This document shows, in pieces, positions 1-12,775 of a stretch of 42,595 bases of DNA; positions within the stretch are counted from its first letter, which is position 1; the number at the start of each line of letters is the position of its first letter. This stretch comes from Myxococcota bacterium. GTDB taxonomy: Bacteria; Myxococcota_A; Polyangia; Polyangiales; Polyangiaceae. The stretch lies in the NCBI GenBank assembly GCA_963169165.1, contig CAUJFL010000434.1:1-42595 (forward strand), given 5' to 3'. A program made the position numbers and the translations under genes. The notes below the pieces were generated by a model, which did not search any database, was not told where the DNA came from, and saw only the letters and a program-made list of their open reading frames with translations.

Positions 1-56
1 GGCGCGCACACCGAGAGGCCGACGAGCAGCGCGGCCAGCCGTCGCGCGCGGATCAC
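1..56 (-). CDS. N-terminus of an exported protein (partial)
   Basis: Only the first 18 codons are inside the window. They start at a GTG whose last two bases are shared with the TGA stop of the large lipoprotein upstream (GTGA overlap), so the two genes are probably translationally coupled. The visible peptide begins Met-Ile-Arg-Ala-Arg-Arg and continues as a hydrophobic Leu/Ala/Val stretch reaching a Cys-Ala. This is the shape of a signal peptide, possibly a lipoprotein one. The function cannot be told from this fragment. The start is inferred from the overlap and the signal-like sequence. Confidence 0.5.
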   Translation of the reverse strand, partial: MIRARRLAALLVGLSVCA

Positions 57-3000
57 TGTCGGGTCGCCTCGCGGATGAGGTCGTACACCTGCTCGAGGCC
101 GCTCCCCTCGTCGACGAAGAACGAGGAGACCTCCTTGGTGATGTTGGCGTAGTCGTCGCCGGTGAGCTTGTCGGCGACCGACGGATCGGCGCGGTTCACG
201 TCGGCGATCACGGAGAAGAGCACCTCGATCGGCGCGGTCTTCGTCGTCGGGTCCGGCGTCACGAGCCGCGCGAGCGCCCGGCCGATCGTCTCGTCCGGGT
301 CCAGCTGGCTGGTGCACCGCGCCTTGCCCTTGTCGTCGTAGCCGCGCGCGAACACGCGCGACAGCAGGCGGACTAGCGCGTCGCTGAGCGGCTTCTGCGG
401 CTTGCCGCGCAGCTCGCTCGCGCGCATCGCGGAGGCGACGATGCTGTAGACGGGGCCGAGGTTCGTGTCGTCGGCGAGCACCTGCATCAGGTCGGCGGTC
501 GTCGTCAGCGTCGTGTCCTCCGCGTCGTTGGCGGCGCTGTCCATCAGGTAGTCGGTCAGCCGCTGGAACTCGCCGCGCACCTCGGCGTCGCGCCGCACCG
601 CCTCGAAGAACGACAGCACGGTCGCGGCGGTCGGGCCCTCGATCGAGTCGACCATGCTGTCGACGAGCTCGCGCTGGGCCCACGCGCAGTTTCGATCGCC
701 GGGCGTGCAGTGCGCGCGCGTCTGCTCGCGGAGCGCGTCGATCACGCGCGGCAAGAGCCTGGGCGTCGCGGGGTTGCGCCAGCTCGACTGCTCGGCCTGT
801 CCGTCGATCGCGAAGAACGTGTCGGTGATCTGCGAGCGCGCGAGCTTCCAGCGCTTCCAGACGTCCGCGGCGTCGGGCGCGGGGTTGGCCTTGAACGCCC
901 TGTCGAAGCCCTTGAGCGCGTCGATCACGAGGTACGCCGGCGTCGTCTGCGGCACCTTGCCGCCGTCGTTTCGCAGCGCGAACGCCTCGCCCGCGCGGTT
1001 GGTGATCCCCTGGTTGCGCGCGGGATCGATCATGATGCGCACCACCTCCGCGAGCACGGTGATGCCGTCGACCTCGCGCGATTTCGTGCAGAGCTTGTCG
1101 GCGCCCCACGCCTCGCAGTGCTGGAGCTTCATCGTCTTCAGCACTCCGACGAGATCGAGCACCGCGGGGAACAGGTCGGACTCGAGCATGTCCGCGAGCA
1201 GCGGCTCGTAGCTGACCGCGCCGTCCTGGCTGCACCACCGCTTGTCCGTCTTCGGCGCCGAAGGGTCGCACTCCTCCTTGCTCTGCTGCGGCGAGCCCCA
1301 GTGAAGATGCATCCGGTCGAACAGCTCGACGAACAGGAGCGGGTTGCCCGTGTCGCCGAACGCCGCCGCGAGCGGCTGGATGTTCTCGACGAAGCCGAAC
1401 TGCTCGAGCGGGAAGATCACGTCGGCGTGGCGCCCGCGGATCGTGTCCTTGATCGACGCGCACTGCCTGAGGTTGAGCACCTTGCCGTCGGTGTCCTTGA
1501 ACGGCGCGGCGGGGCACACCATCGTCGGCACGGGATCGATGATGTCCTTGAAGAAGTCGCGCGTCTTCGCGTAGTAGCCGTCGCCGCCGAAGCCGCCGAA
1601 CTCGGTGTAGGGCGTGTCGAAGTGCACGAAGCGCGAGATGCCTGGCACGGTTGGATTCGTTGAGAAACCCTTGATGCCCGACGCGTTCTCGAGGAACGCC
1701 TCGACGCCGCCGACGAGGCCGGTGAGCGCGTCGTTCGCCATGATCTTCTTCAGGCACGGCTCGCGCACGTCGAACTTGGCGCGACCGAGCGCGACGTCGA
1801 CCAGCATCGCCGACACGTTCTCGAGCCGCAGCACGCCGCACTTCGGGATCTTGGTCGGCGCCGGCGCCCCGACGAGCGCGCACGCGGCGGCGACGATCCC
1901 TTGCTCGGCGAGGTTCTGACCAGGGAAATTGAGCTTGATCTTCAGGCCGTTGGGCTGCGGCCAGACGATCTCGAAGTGCGCGACGGCGCCCTCCTTGGTG
2001 CAGGCCGCGAGGCCGTCGGCGTCGTGCAGCAGGTGGATGAACTTCTGCAGCGCGGAGCGGTTCTCGCCGGTGTCCGGCAGGCTCCGATCGACCGGCGTCG
2101 AGAGCTCCTTGATCGAGCCCGTCGTCTTGTTGAAAGGAGGCCCGTTGAGCTTCGCCTCGTTCTGCGTGTCGTTGGGGTCTCGCTGGTAGGTGAGGTGGTC
2201 GCGGTACCTCATGTACGCGGTGAAGGTCTTCTCGAGCTTCGGCGTGCGTGGGTCGCCGAACGCGCGGATGATCGCCTCGAGCAGCTGGGGGGCCGCGGCG
2301 ATCTTCGCGAACGTCTCGAGGAAGTCGTCCCAGATCGTCGCGTTCTCCGGCAGGCTCGCCTCGGGGTGCGCGTCGGCGAGCTTCTTCAGCGACAGCCCGA
2401 GGTTGACCAGGCGCGCGACCCGCTGCGGCTCCTCGCGGAGCAAGCGCTCGATCAGCACCCAGCCGTCGTCCATCCAGGGATCGTTGAGCGCCTGGCCGAA
2501 CGCGTGGACGAGGTCGGCGATGGGCGCGTGTTTTCCGTCGAATTTTCGGTATTTCAGCGCGACCGGCACCTGCTGACCCGGCAACGGCGGATACACGCGC
2601 TGCCCGGTGGCGGTGGTCTCGCGGCCGCCCAGCAGCACCGGGACGCCCGCGAGGATGTTCATCAGCCCCTGATCGTCCTCGGCGGCGGCGGGATCGGCGA
2701 GCGGGCGCAGATCGCGGAGCGCGTGCGCCGCGTACGTGCGCGACACGTCGATCGTCGAGAAGATCGAGCGACCATCGATCGTCGCGCGGCCGTCCGCGTC
2801 GCGATCGCCGTCGGCCTCGCCGAGCGCGAAGAACGGCGTGACGACGCGCGCGCCGTCGACCGTGACGAACCGCCCGAGCTCGTCGAGCTGCGGCAGCCCC
2901 GAGCCGTCGTCGACGAACGGGCCCGGCAGCTTGCCGTCGACGAGCGCGACGCCCGCGAACCCGCGCGGGTCGCGGCGCACGACGAGGCGACGCGGACCGC

Positions 3001-3973
3001 CGATCGAGAAGGAGTCGTCCTCGGAGAGCATGATCTCGCGCGCCACCTCGAGCTTCGTGCGCGGGCGCGACAGCACCGCGATCCCGGCCGCCTCGTCGCG
3101 CGTCGCGCCGAGCGACGGCGTGGGCTCGTCCGGCACACGCAGCTCGTGTGACAGCGTCTCGAGCAGCTCGGCGTACTCGGGGTTCGCCTTGCCCGGCACC
3201 GGCGTCTTCGACGGGCCGTACGGATCGGAGTCGTCGGCGATGAAGCGCAGCGCGGTGTTCGCGAGCTCGAAGAGGCGAGGGTAGGCGAGCATCGGTCGCG
3301 CGAGCCCGAGCGCTATTTGCGTCGGTCGATACCCCTGGCGCGCCTCGAGCCTGGCCAGCGCCGCCTGCGCCTCCGGGTCTCCATTCACGAAGTCGAGGGT
3401 CTTCGCGAGGCCGCGCGTGACGTCGGGGATCGTGCCGTCGTTGTAGAGATCGATGAACCGCGAGATCGTCTTCGCGAGCTCGGCCAGCTCCCGCGCCTTG
3501 ATCTCCTTGTCGCCAGGCTGCGGGCCGCAGCCCTGCTCGACGGTGCGCCCGCTCTGTCGCAGCACGAGCTCGACGTCGGGCAAGATCGCGTCGAGCGCGC
3601 GGATCACGTCCTCGCGGCGCCGCGCGAGCGCCTCGACGCGGGCGACCCTCCGGCGGCGGTTCTCTCGCTGCGTGGCCACCGTCACGGGCTTGCCGCGCAC
3701 GTCCTCGGACGGCGCGAGCGCGGGCAGCTTCGACAGCTCGACCTTGCTCGCGTAGTTGCCCTTCGAGTCTGCGTGGCACACGCTCGCGTACGAGCGCCCC
3801 GAGATGTCCTCGCGCAGCGCCTGCGCGCCGATGCGTGAGCAGATGAGCGTGTAGAGCTCGGCGCCGAGCGATCTTCGCTTCGGCGCCTCGCGCGTCGCGT
3901 CGAAATCGGAGCTGCATCCGATCGCCACCGCCCCCGGCAGGAGCGCGAGCCCAAGCAAACGAGTCCGCACCAT
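53..3973 (-). CDS. Very large lipoprotein of unknown function (1306 aa)
   Basis: I do not recognise a named family. The protein starts with a lipoprotein signal: positively charged residues at 3-5, a hydrophobic core, and a lipobox ending in Ile-Gly-Cys with the lipid-acceptor Cys at residue 20. The mature part is mostly hydrophilic and looks largely helical, with scattered Cys residues and no further membrane segment, so it is probably a periplasmic or outer-membrane-anchored protein. The ATG at 3973 is favoured because TAGTCT, a good -10 hexamer, lies exactly six bases before it. The next gene on the same strand starts inside its stop codon, so the two likely form an operon of exported proteins. 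Codon use matches the neighbours. Role unknown. Confidence 0.8.
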   Translation of the reverse strand: MVRTRLLGLALLPGAVAIGCSSDFDATREAPKRRSLGAELYTLICSRIGAQALREDISGRSYASVCHADSKGNYASKVELSKLPALAPSEDVRGKPVTVATQRENRRRRVARVEALARRREDVIRALDAILPDVELVLRQSGRTVEQGCGPQPGDKEIKARELAELAKTISRFIDLYNDGTIPDVTRGLAKTLDFVNGDPEAQAALARLEARQGYRPTQIALGLARPMLAYPRLFELANTALRFIADDSDPYGPSKTPVPGKANPEYAELLETLSHELRVPDEPTPSLGATRDEAAGIAVLSRPRTKLEVAREIMLSEDDSFSIGGPRRLVVRRDPRGFAGVALVDGKLPGPFVDDGSGLPQLDELGRFVTVDGARVVTPFFALGEADGDRDADGRATIDGRSIFSTIDVSRTYAAHALRDLRPLADPAAAEDDQGLMNILAGVPVLLGGRETTATGQRVYPPLPGQQVPVALKYRKFDGKHAPIADLVHAFGQALNDPWMDDGWVLIERLLREEPQRVARLVNLGLSLKKLADAHPEASLPENATIWDDFLETFAKIAAAPQLLEAIIRAFGDPRTPKLEKTFTAYMRYRDHLTYQRDPNDTQNEAKLNGPPFNKTTGSIKELSTPVDRSLPDTGENRSALQKFIHLLHDADGLAACTKEGAVAHFEIVWPQPNGLKIKLNFPGQNLAEQGIVAAACALVGAPAPTKIPKCGVLRLENVSAMLVDVALGRAKFDVREPCLKKIMANDALTGLVGGVEAFLENASGIKGFSTNPTVPGISRFVHFDTPYTEFGGFGGDGYYAKTRDFFKDIIDPVPTMVCPAAPFKDTDGKVLNLRQCASIKDTIRGRHADVIFPLEQFGFVENIQPLAAAFGDTGNPLLFVELFDRMHLHWGSPQQSKEECDPSAPKTDKRWCSQDGAVSYEPLLADMLESDLFPAVLDLVGVLKTMKLQHCEAWGADKLCTKSREVDGITVLAEVVRIMIDPARNQGITNRAGEAFALRNDGGKVPQTTPAYLVIDALKGFDRAFKANPAPDAADVWKRWKLARSQITDTFFAIDGQAEQSSWRNPATPRLLPRVIDALREQTRAHCTPGDRNCAWAQRELVDSMVDSIEGPTAATVLSFFEAVRRDAEVRGEFQRLTDYLMDSAANDAEDTTLTTTADLMQVLADDTNLGPVYSIVASAMRASELRGKPQKPLSDALVRLLSRVFARGYDDKGKARCTSQLDPDETIGRALARLVTPDPTTKTAPIEVLFSVIADVNRADPSVADKLTGDDYANITKEVSSFFVDEGSGLEQVYDLIREATRQ

Positions 3974-3979
3974 GCGGCC

Positions 3980-3985
3980 AGACTA
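3980..3985 (-). promoter_or_regulatory. -10-like hexamer TAGTCT, leaderless spacing
   Basis: On the minus strand TAGTCT is followed by six bases (GGCCGC) and then the ATG of the 1306-residue lipoprotein. This spacing would put the transcript start at or next to the start codon. No convincing -35 box is seen at 16-18 bases. The arrangement matches the one before the small lipoprotein at 36826 (TACCCT, then the same GGCCGC and ATG). Confidence 0.45.
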
Positions 3986-4032
3986 GCGAGGTTCGAGCCA
4001 TCGTGGCCGGGGTTCGCCGGACGAAACGCGCG

Positions 4033-4065
4033 CGAGCCCCGGTCGAGGTCGTCGTCCGGGGCTCG
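4033..4065 (-). terminator. Hairpin terminator after the OmpA/TSP3 gene
   Basis: A perfect 10-bp inverted repeat (CGAGCCCCGG and CCGGGGCTCG) with a 13-base loop lies 18 bases beyond the stop codon of the OmpA-like gene on the minus strand. The trailing T run is short (GCGTTTCG on the minus strand), so it is a plausible but not textbook Rho-independent terminator. It would separate ompA from the large lipoprotein gene downstream, which has its own promoter-like hexamer. Confidence 0.5.
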
Positions 4066-4083
4066 TCGGTCAGGCCGTGCTCG

Positions 4084-6048
<1,965 letters not shown>

Positions 6049-6173
6049 GGTCGCGTGAGTTCCGGGCGTCGGGGATCTCGGGTGAAGCGCGGGACAGGCC
6101 CAGCGGAGCGCCACGCTCGCATGACCGGCACGCCCGGCGCAAGGCGCATTCGCGCGGTCGGGGCGGGCTCTGC

Positions 6174-6179
6174 TACCTT
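6174..6179 (+). promoter_or_regulatory. -10-like hexamer TACCTT before the kinase gene
   Basis: TACCTT ends eight bases before the GTG start of the kinase. The distance suggests a leaderless or nearly leaderless transcript and supports the GTG start. No clear -35 is visible in the 139-base divergent region shared with ompA. Confidence 0.4.
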
Positions 6180-6187
6180 CGGTCGCC

Positions 6188-7270
<1,083 letters not shown>

Positions 7271-7320
7271 CCCGGAGCGCGCGGATTTCGTCCGTCGCCG
7301 GGGCGAGCGAGAAAGCCATG

Positions 7321-7349
7321 TTGAAAGTTCGCGCGAGCGCCACTAGCGT
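7321..7349 (+). promoter_or_regulatory. Candidate sigma-70 promoter for the nuo genes
   Basis: TTGAAA (7321-7326) and TAGCGT (7344-7349) are separated by exactly 17 bases, 33 bases before the nuoE ATG. A GAGG motif at 7369-7372 could serve as ribosome binding site, though about 10 bases from the ATG. This is the only promoter-like site I see for the run of genes from nuoE. Confidence 0.4.
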
Positions 7350-7382
7350 CCGCGCGCCCTCGACCCCCGAGGTCCCACTTCC

Positions 7383-7862
7383 ATGGCCTTCGCCCTCACT
7401 CCCGAGCGAGAGCTCGAGCTCGCCGACATCCTCGGTCGCTATCCCAACAAGATGGCGGCGACGATCCCCGTCCTGCACCTCTGCCAGGATCAGAACGGCT
7501 GGGTGAGCCCCGAGGTCGTCACGTTCGTCGCCGCGACCTGCGACGTACCGGTCGCGCACGTCCAGGGCGTCGTGACCTTCTACACGCTGTTCAACCAGAA
7601 GCCCGTGGGCAAGCACCAGGTCTGGGTTTGCCGCACGCTGTCCTGCGCGCTGCGCGGGGCCGACGACGTGCTCCACCACTGCGAGAAGCGCCTCGGGATC
7701 CACGTCGGCGAGACGACGAAAGACGGGCAGGTCACGCTGCGCACGGCCGAGTGCCTCGCCGCGTGCGGTCAGGCGCCGATGATGCAGGTCGACAAGGACT
7801 ACCACGAGAACCTCACGCTGGAGCAGGTCGACGCGATCCTCGATCGGCTGAAGCGGAGCTGA
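7383..7862 (+). CDS. nuoE: NADH-quinone oxidoreductase subunit E
   Basis: NuoE is the 24-kDa-type subunit of the complex I NADH module and carries the 2Fe-2S cluster N1a next to NuoF. This 159-residue protein has the thioredoxin-like fold signature, with GVVTFYTLF around 62-70 and the four cluster ligands in the usual CX4C...CX3C arrangement: C83, C88, C124 and C128. Length is normal for the family. The ATG at 7383 gives the standard N-terminus. It is the first gene of the nuo run, seven bases before nuoF, with a candidate promoter at 7321-7349. Confidence 0.96.
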   Translation: MAFALTPERELELADILGRYPNKMAATIPVLHLCQDQNGWVSPEVVTFVAATCDVPVAHVQGVVTFYTLFNQKPVGKHQVWVCRTLSCALRGADDVLHHCEKRLGIHVGETTKDGQVTLRTAECLAACGQAPMMQVDKDYHENLTLEQVDAILDRLKRS

Positions 7863-7869
7863 GCGTTCG

Positions 7870-9218
<1,349 letters not shown>

Positions 9219-9222
<4 letters not shown>

Positions 9223-9842
9223 ACGTCGAGCTGCTGAAGACCGCCTACTTCTACATCTTCGCGCTCGCCGCCGTCGCGGGCGCGTTCGCCACGATCGTCG
9301 CGCGAAACCCCATCCGCGGCGCCATGGGCCTCCTGCTCACGATCGGCGCGATGGCGGGCCTGTTCCTGTCGTTGCACGCCGAGTTCCTCGCGGCGGTCCA
9401 GCTGATCGTCTACGCGGGCGCGGTCGTCGTGCTGTTCCTGTTCGCGATCATGGCGCTCGGGCCCGACCCAGCCCCCAAGAAGGACAACGACACGATCGGC
9501 CCACGCATCGTCGCCGGCGCGGGCGTCGTGCTCGCGTCGATCTCGGCCGTGTGGATGTCCTGGGAGTGGACGGGAGATCGCACGAAGGAGGGCGCGCGCG
9601 TGTTCACCGCGTTCCCCACCGCGGACCCCGCGACCGGCACGGTCGAGGCCGTGGCCCACGAGGTGTTCGGCCCCGGGCTCGTCCCCTTCGAGATCGCGGG
9701 CGCGCTCTTGATCGTCGCGATCGTCGGCTCGCTCGCGCTCGCGCGCGGCAAGCAAGGCGAGGCCGCGAAGAAGCAGCTCCCGCGCGTGCCGGTGCTGCCC
9801 GACGCGCTCCAGACGACCTCCTCGAAGGGAGCGGCCGAATGA
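9219..9842 (+). CDS. nuoJ: NADH-quinone oxidoreductase subunit J
   Basis: NuoJ is a membrane-arm subunit of complex I lying beside NuoK and NuoA near the quinone site. The 207-residue product has about five hydrophobic helices, with the conserved NPIRGAMGLLLT in helix 2 and the pi-bulge-type helix VQLIVYAGAVVVLFLFAIM region in helix 3. The start is the ATG overlapping the nuoF stop; the stop overlaps the nuoK ATG, again as ATGA. A hydrophilic loop with Pro/Lys/Asp follows helix 3, and the C-terminal tail is somewhat longer than in E. coli NuoJ (184 residues). Confidence 0.94.
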
Positions 9843-10147
9843 CCCCGATCGCGCTCGAGCACTACCTGATCCTCGCCGCGCTGCTGTTCTGCATCGGCGC
9901 GCTCGGGTTCATGACCCGCCGAAACATGATCGTCGCGCTGATGAGCATCGAGCTGATGCTCAACGCGGTGAACCTCACCCTGGTCGCGTTCAACCGCGTG
10001 TACCAGCAGGCCCACACCGGTCAGATGTTCACGTTCTTCATCGTCGCGGTCGCCGCCGCCGAGGCCGCGGTCGGGCTGTCGATCGTGATCGCGCTCTTCC
10101 GCGCGAACAAGGGCATTCGGACCGACCAGGCCGACCAGCTCAAGGGC
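9839..10147 (+). CDS. nuoK: NADH-quinone oxidoreductase subunit K (no stop before nuoL)
   Basis: The first 103 codons encode a complete NuoK with three transmembrane helices. They carry the conserved membrane glutamates, one in the MSIELMLNAVNL helix (about residue 38) and one in the AAAEAAVGLSI helix (about residue 75). NuoK helps carry the proton path next to the quinone module. The normal C-terminal ending (…DQLKG) is reached at 10147, but the next codons are TTA AGG ATG, with no stop, so the frame continues straight into nuoL. As written, one open frame runs 9839-12736 (965 codons). If one T of GGCTTAAGG were absent, a TAA would fall exactly at the end of NuoK and the nuoL ATG would follow two bases later. 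So this is a real stop loss or a one-base sequence error. The start overlaps the nuoJ stop. Confidence 0.9.
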
Positions 10148-10153
10148 TTAAGG

Positions 10154-12736
10154 ATGGGCACGCTACTCCAGATCTTCCCGCCGCAGCACTTCACGCTCCT
10201 CGCGGTCATCCTCGGGATGCCGCTGATCGGCGCCTTCGTGAACGGCGTGTTCGGCAAGCGGCTCGGCAAGGACGCCGTGCGGCTGATGGCGCTGTCATCG
10301 ATCGGCGTGTCGTTCCTCGCCGCGGTGGCGGCGTTCGCCGTGCTCCACCACCAGGCTCACGCGCTGCACGACGAGACCACCCACAAGATCACCTCGGTCG
10401 CGCGCCTCTCGTGGGAGGCGTGGCGCTGGGCGACGGTGTCACTTCGTGACGGGGTCGGCTCGACGACGCTCACCGTGTCGTTCGCGCTCGATCCGCTCAA
10501 CGGCGTGATGATGCTGGTGGTCACCGGCGTCGGCTTCCTCATCCACCTGTACGCGTCCAAGTACATGGAAGAGGACGCGAGCTACTACCGCTTCTTCTGT
10601 TACCTGAACCTCTTCGTCTTCTCGATGCTGGTGCTGATCCTCGGCGACAGCATGCCGCTCTTGTTCGTCGGGTGGGAGGGCGTCGGGCTCTGCTCCTACT
10701 TGCTCATCGGCTTCTGGTTCTCCGAGGAGAAGAACGCCGAGGCCGGCAAGAAGGCGTTCATCGCGAACCGCGTCGGCGACTTCGGCCTGCTCTGCGCGAT
10801 GGCGATGCTGCTCTACTACACGGGCGCGCTCGATTTCGCGGGGATCCACGCGGGCGCCAGCGGCCTGATGACCAAGGTGCAGATCTGGCCGCTCGGCTCG
10901 GGCCTGCCGTCGTTCCTGTCGTTCCTGCAGCCGGCCAAGCCGGTCGAGGTGTACGCGGCCACGCTCTGCGGGCTCGCGCTGTTCCTCGGGTGCGCGGGCA
11001 AGAGCGCGCAGATCCCGCTCTATGTCTGGCTCCCCGACGCGATGGCCGGCCCAACGCCCGTCTCCGCGCTGATCCACGCGGCCACGATGGTGACTGCGGG
11101 GCTCTATCTGATCTGTCGTCTCGCTGGCGTGTTCGTCCTCTCGCCGGCGGTGATGACCACGATCGCGACGACCGGCGCGCTGACCGCGCTGCTCGCGGCG
11201 ACGATCGGCCTCGTGCAGCACGACATCAAGAAGGTGCTCGCGTACTCGACGGTCAGCCAGCTGGGCTACATGTTCATCGGCGTCGGCGTGGGCGCGTTCA
11301 GCGACGGCTTCTTCCACGTCTTCACCCACGCGTTCTTCAAGGCGTGCCTGTTCCTTGGCGCCGGGTCGGTCATCCACTCGATGCACGCGACCATCCACGA
11401 CTCGGACGCGTCGCAGGACATGCGAAACATGGGCGGGCTGCGAAAGTACATGCCGTACACGCACGCCTCCTATCTGCTGTCGTGCCTGGCGATCGCGGGG
11501 GTGCCGCTCACCGCTGGCTTCTTCTCCAAGGACGAGATCCTCGCGAAGGCGTTCGAGTCGACCATCACCCCCGCCAACCCGCTCATGTGGACCCCCCCGC
11601 CGTACTGGGGGAAGGTGCTGTTCGCGATCGGCATCATCGGCGCCACGATGACCGCCTTCTACATGTTCCGGACGTATTTCCTGACGTTCTGGGGCGAGTT
11701 CAAGGGCTGGAAGATCGTCGAGCACGGCCACGCCCACGACGATCACGGCCACGACGATCACGGCCACGACGATCACGGCCACCACGACCACCCGGCGCTC
11801 GAGCCGGGGCGCGGTCGGGAGACCCTCGAGGGTGTCGCCCCGAAGGAGTCCGGCTGGCAGATGACGGTGCCGCTGATGGTGCTCGGCTCCATGGCGATCC
11901 TGGCGGGCTACCTCAACGCGAAGATCCTCGGAGAGACGCTGCACGCCCACGGCCTGATGTGGCTCGAGCACTGGCTCGAGCCCGTGTTCGAGCACGCGAG
12001 CAAGGCGGTCGTCGTCCCCGCGTTCAACGCGTCGCACGCCTGGACGCTCGCGGCCCCTGGCATGGCGGCGGCCGCGCTCGGGATCGGCTTCGCCTACTAC
12101 TCCTACATCCTGCACGGCGGCGCGCCGGTGCGCGACCTCGCCGAGAAGGTGCCGCAGCTTCACCAGCTGCTGCTCGACAAGTGGCGCGTCGACGAGCTCT
12201 ACGAGGCGACCGCCGTGGGCGCCGTCGACGAGCTGGCGACGACCGCGGTCATCGCCGACAAGTGGCTGGTCGACGGCGTCGTCGCCAAGCTGACGGCCGC
12301 GATCGTCGCGGGGCTCGGCTTCGTGCTCAGGCTGGCGCAGAACGGCCGCGTGCAGCTCTACGGCGCCGCGACGATGATCGGCCTCATCGGGATCGGCTGG
12401 TTCGTGTGGGCGCCGCACCCCGACGCGGTCGTCATCGGCGATCCGAACACCGGCGCCTACAAGATCGAGGCAGCCGGCGGCGTCGGCTACCGGTACAAAT
12501 GGGACGCCGACGGCGACGGCAAGCCCGACACCCGCGAGTGGCTCGACAGCGGCGCCGTCGAGGTGAAGCTCGAGCCGGGCAAGGTGCAGAACGTGACCCT
12601 GTACGTGGTCAACTCGTTCCGCCGCACCGCGAAGAAGACCTTCCAGGTCGCCCGCCCGAAGAAGGACGGCCAGGCCCACTCGCTGGACGAGCTCAACAAG
12701 CAGCTCGAGCAGCTCCAGCAGCTCATCAAGGACTGA
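10154..12736 (+). CDS. nuoL: NADH-quinone oxidoreductase subunit L, enlarged
   Basis: NuoL is the distal antiporter-like proton-pumping subunit of complex I. From ATG 10154 the protein has 860 residues, clearly longer than the ~613 of E. coli NuoL. Conserved parts include the WEGVGLCSYLLIGFW segment, AQIPLYVWLPDAMAGPTPVS and LIHAATMVTAGLY. Two additions are visible. A His/Asp-rich loop (nucleotides 11723-11791) follows the FRTYFLTFWGEF helix. A C-terminal extension of about 100 residues follows the last helix (GLIGIGWFVW), with a DADGDGKPD calcium-type motif, a beta-rich part and a final Leu/Gln/Lys coiled-coil-like tail. The frame is open from nuoK with no stop between. ATG 10154 is chosen because a typical NuoL N-terminus begins there; AGG directly before it is too close to be a normal ribosome site. 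Confidence 0.93.
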   Translation: MGTLLQIFPPQHFTLLAVILGMPLIGAFVNGVFGKRLGKDAVRLMALSSIGVSFLAAVAAFAVLHHQAHALHDETTHKITSVARLSWEAWRWATVSLRDGVGSTTLTVSFALDPLNGVMMLVVTGVGFLIHLYASKYMEEDASYYRFFCYLNLFVFSMLVLILGDSMPLLFVGWEGVGLCSYLLIGFWFSEEKNAEAGKKAFIANRVGDFGLLCAMAMLLYYTGALDFAGIHAGASGLMTKVQIWPLGSGLPSFLSFLQPAKPVEVYAATLCGLALFLGCAGKSAQIPLYVWLPDAMAGPTPVSALIHAATMVTAGLYLICRLAGVFVLSPAVMTTIATTGALTALLAATIGLVQHDIKKVLAYSTVSQLGYMFIGVGVGAFSDGFFHVFTHAFFKACLFLGAGSVIHSMHATIHDSDASQDMRNMGGLRKYMPYTHASYLLSCLAIAGVPLTAGFFSKDEILAKAFESTITPANPLMWTPPPYWGKVLFAIGIIGATMTAFYMFRTYFLTFWGEFKGWKIVEHGHAHDDHGHDDHGHDDHGHHDHPALEPGRGRETLEGVAPKESGWQMTVPLMVLGSMAILAGYLNAKILGETLHAHGLMWLEHWLEPVFEHASKAVVVPAFNASHAWTLAAPGMAAAALGIGFAYYSYILHGGAPVRDLAEKVPQLHQLLLDKWRVDELYEATAVGAVDELATTAVIADKWLVDGVVAKLTAAIVAGLGFVLRLAQNGRVQLYGAATMIGLIGIGWFVWAPHPDAVVIGDPNTGAYKIEAAGGVGYRYKWDADGDGKPDTREWLDSGAVEVKLEPGKVQNVTLYVVNSFRRTAKKTFQVARPKKDGQAHSLDELNKQLEQLQQLIKD
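11735..11779 (+). repeat. Three exact 15-base repeats coding His-Asp-Asp-His-Gly in nuoL
   Basis: The unit CACGACGATCACGGC occurs three times head to tail and is extended on both sides by related His codons (11723-11791). The encoded stretch is a His/Asp/Gly run inside a NuoL loop. Exact DNA identity, including codon choice, points to recent tandem duplication. Confidence 0.9.
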
Positions 12737-12775
12737 CCGAGCCTCAGGCCGGCAACCACCGCAAGCAGACTCATC

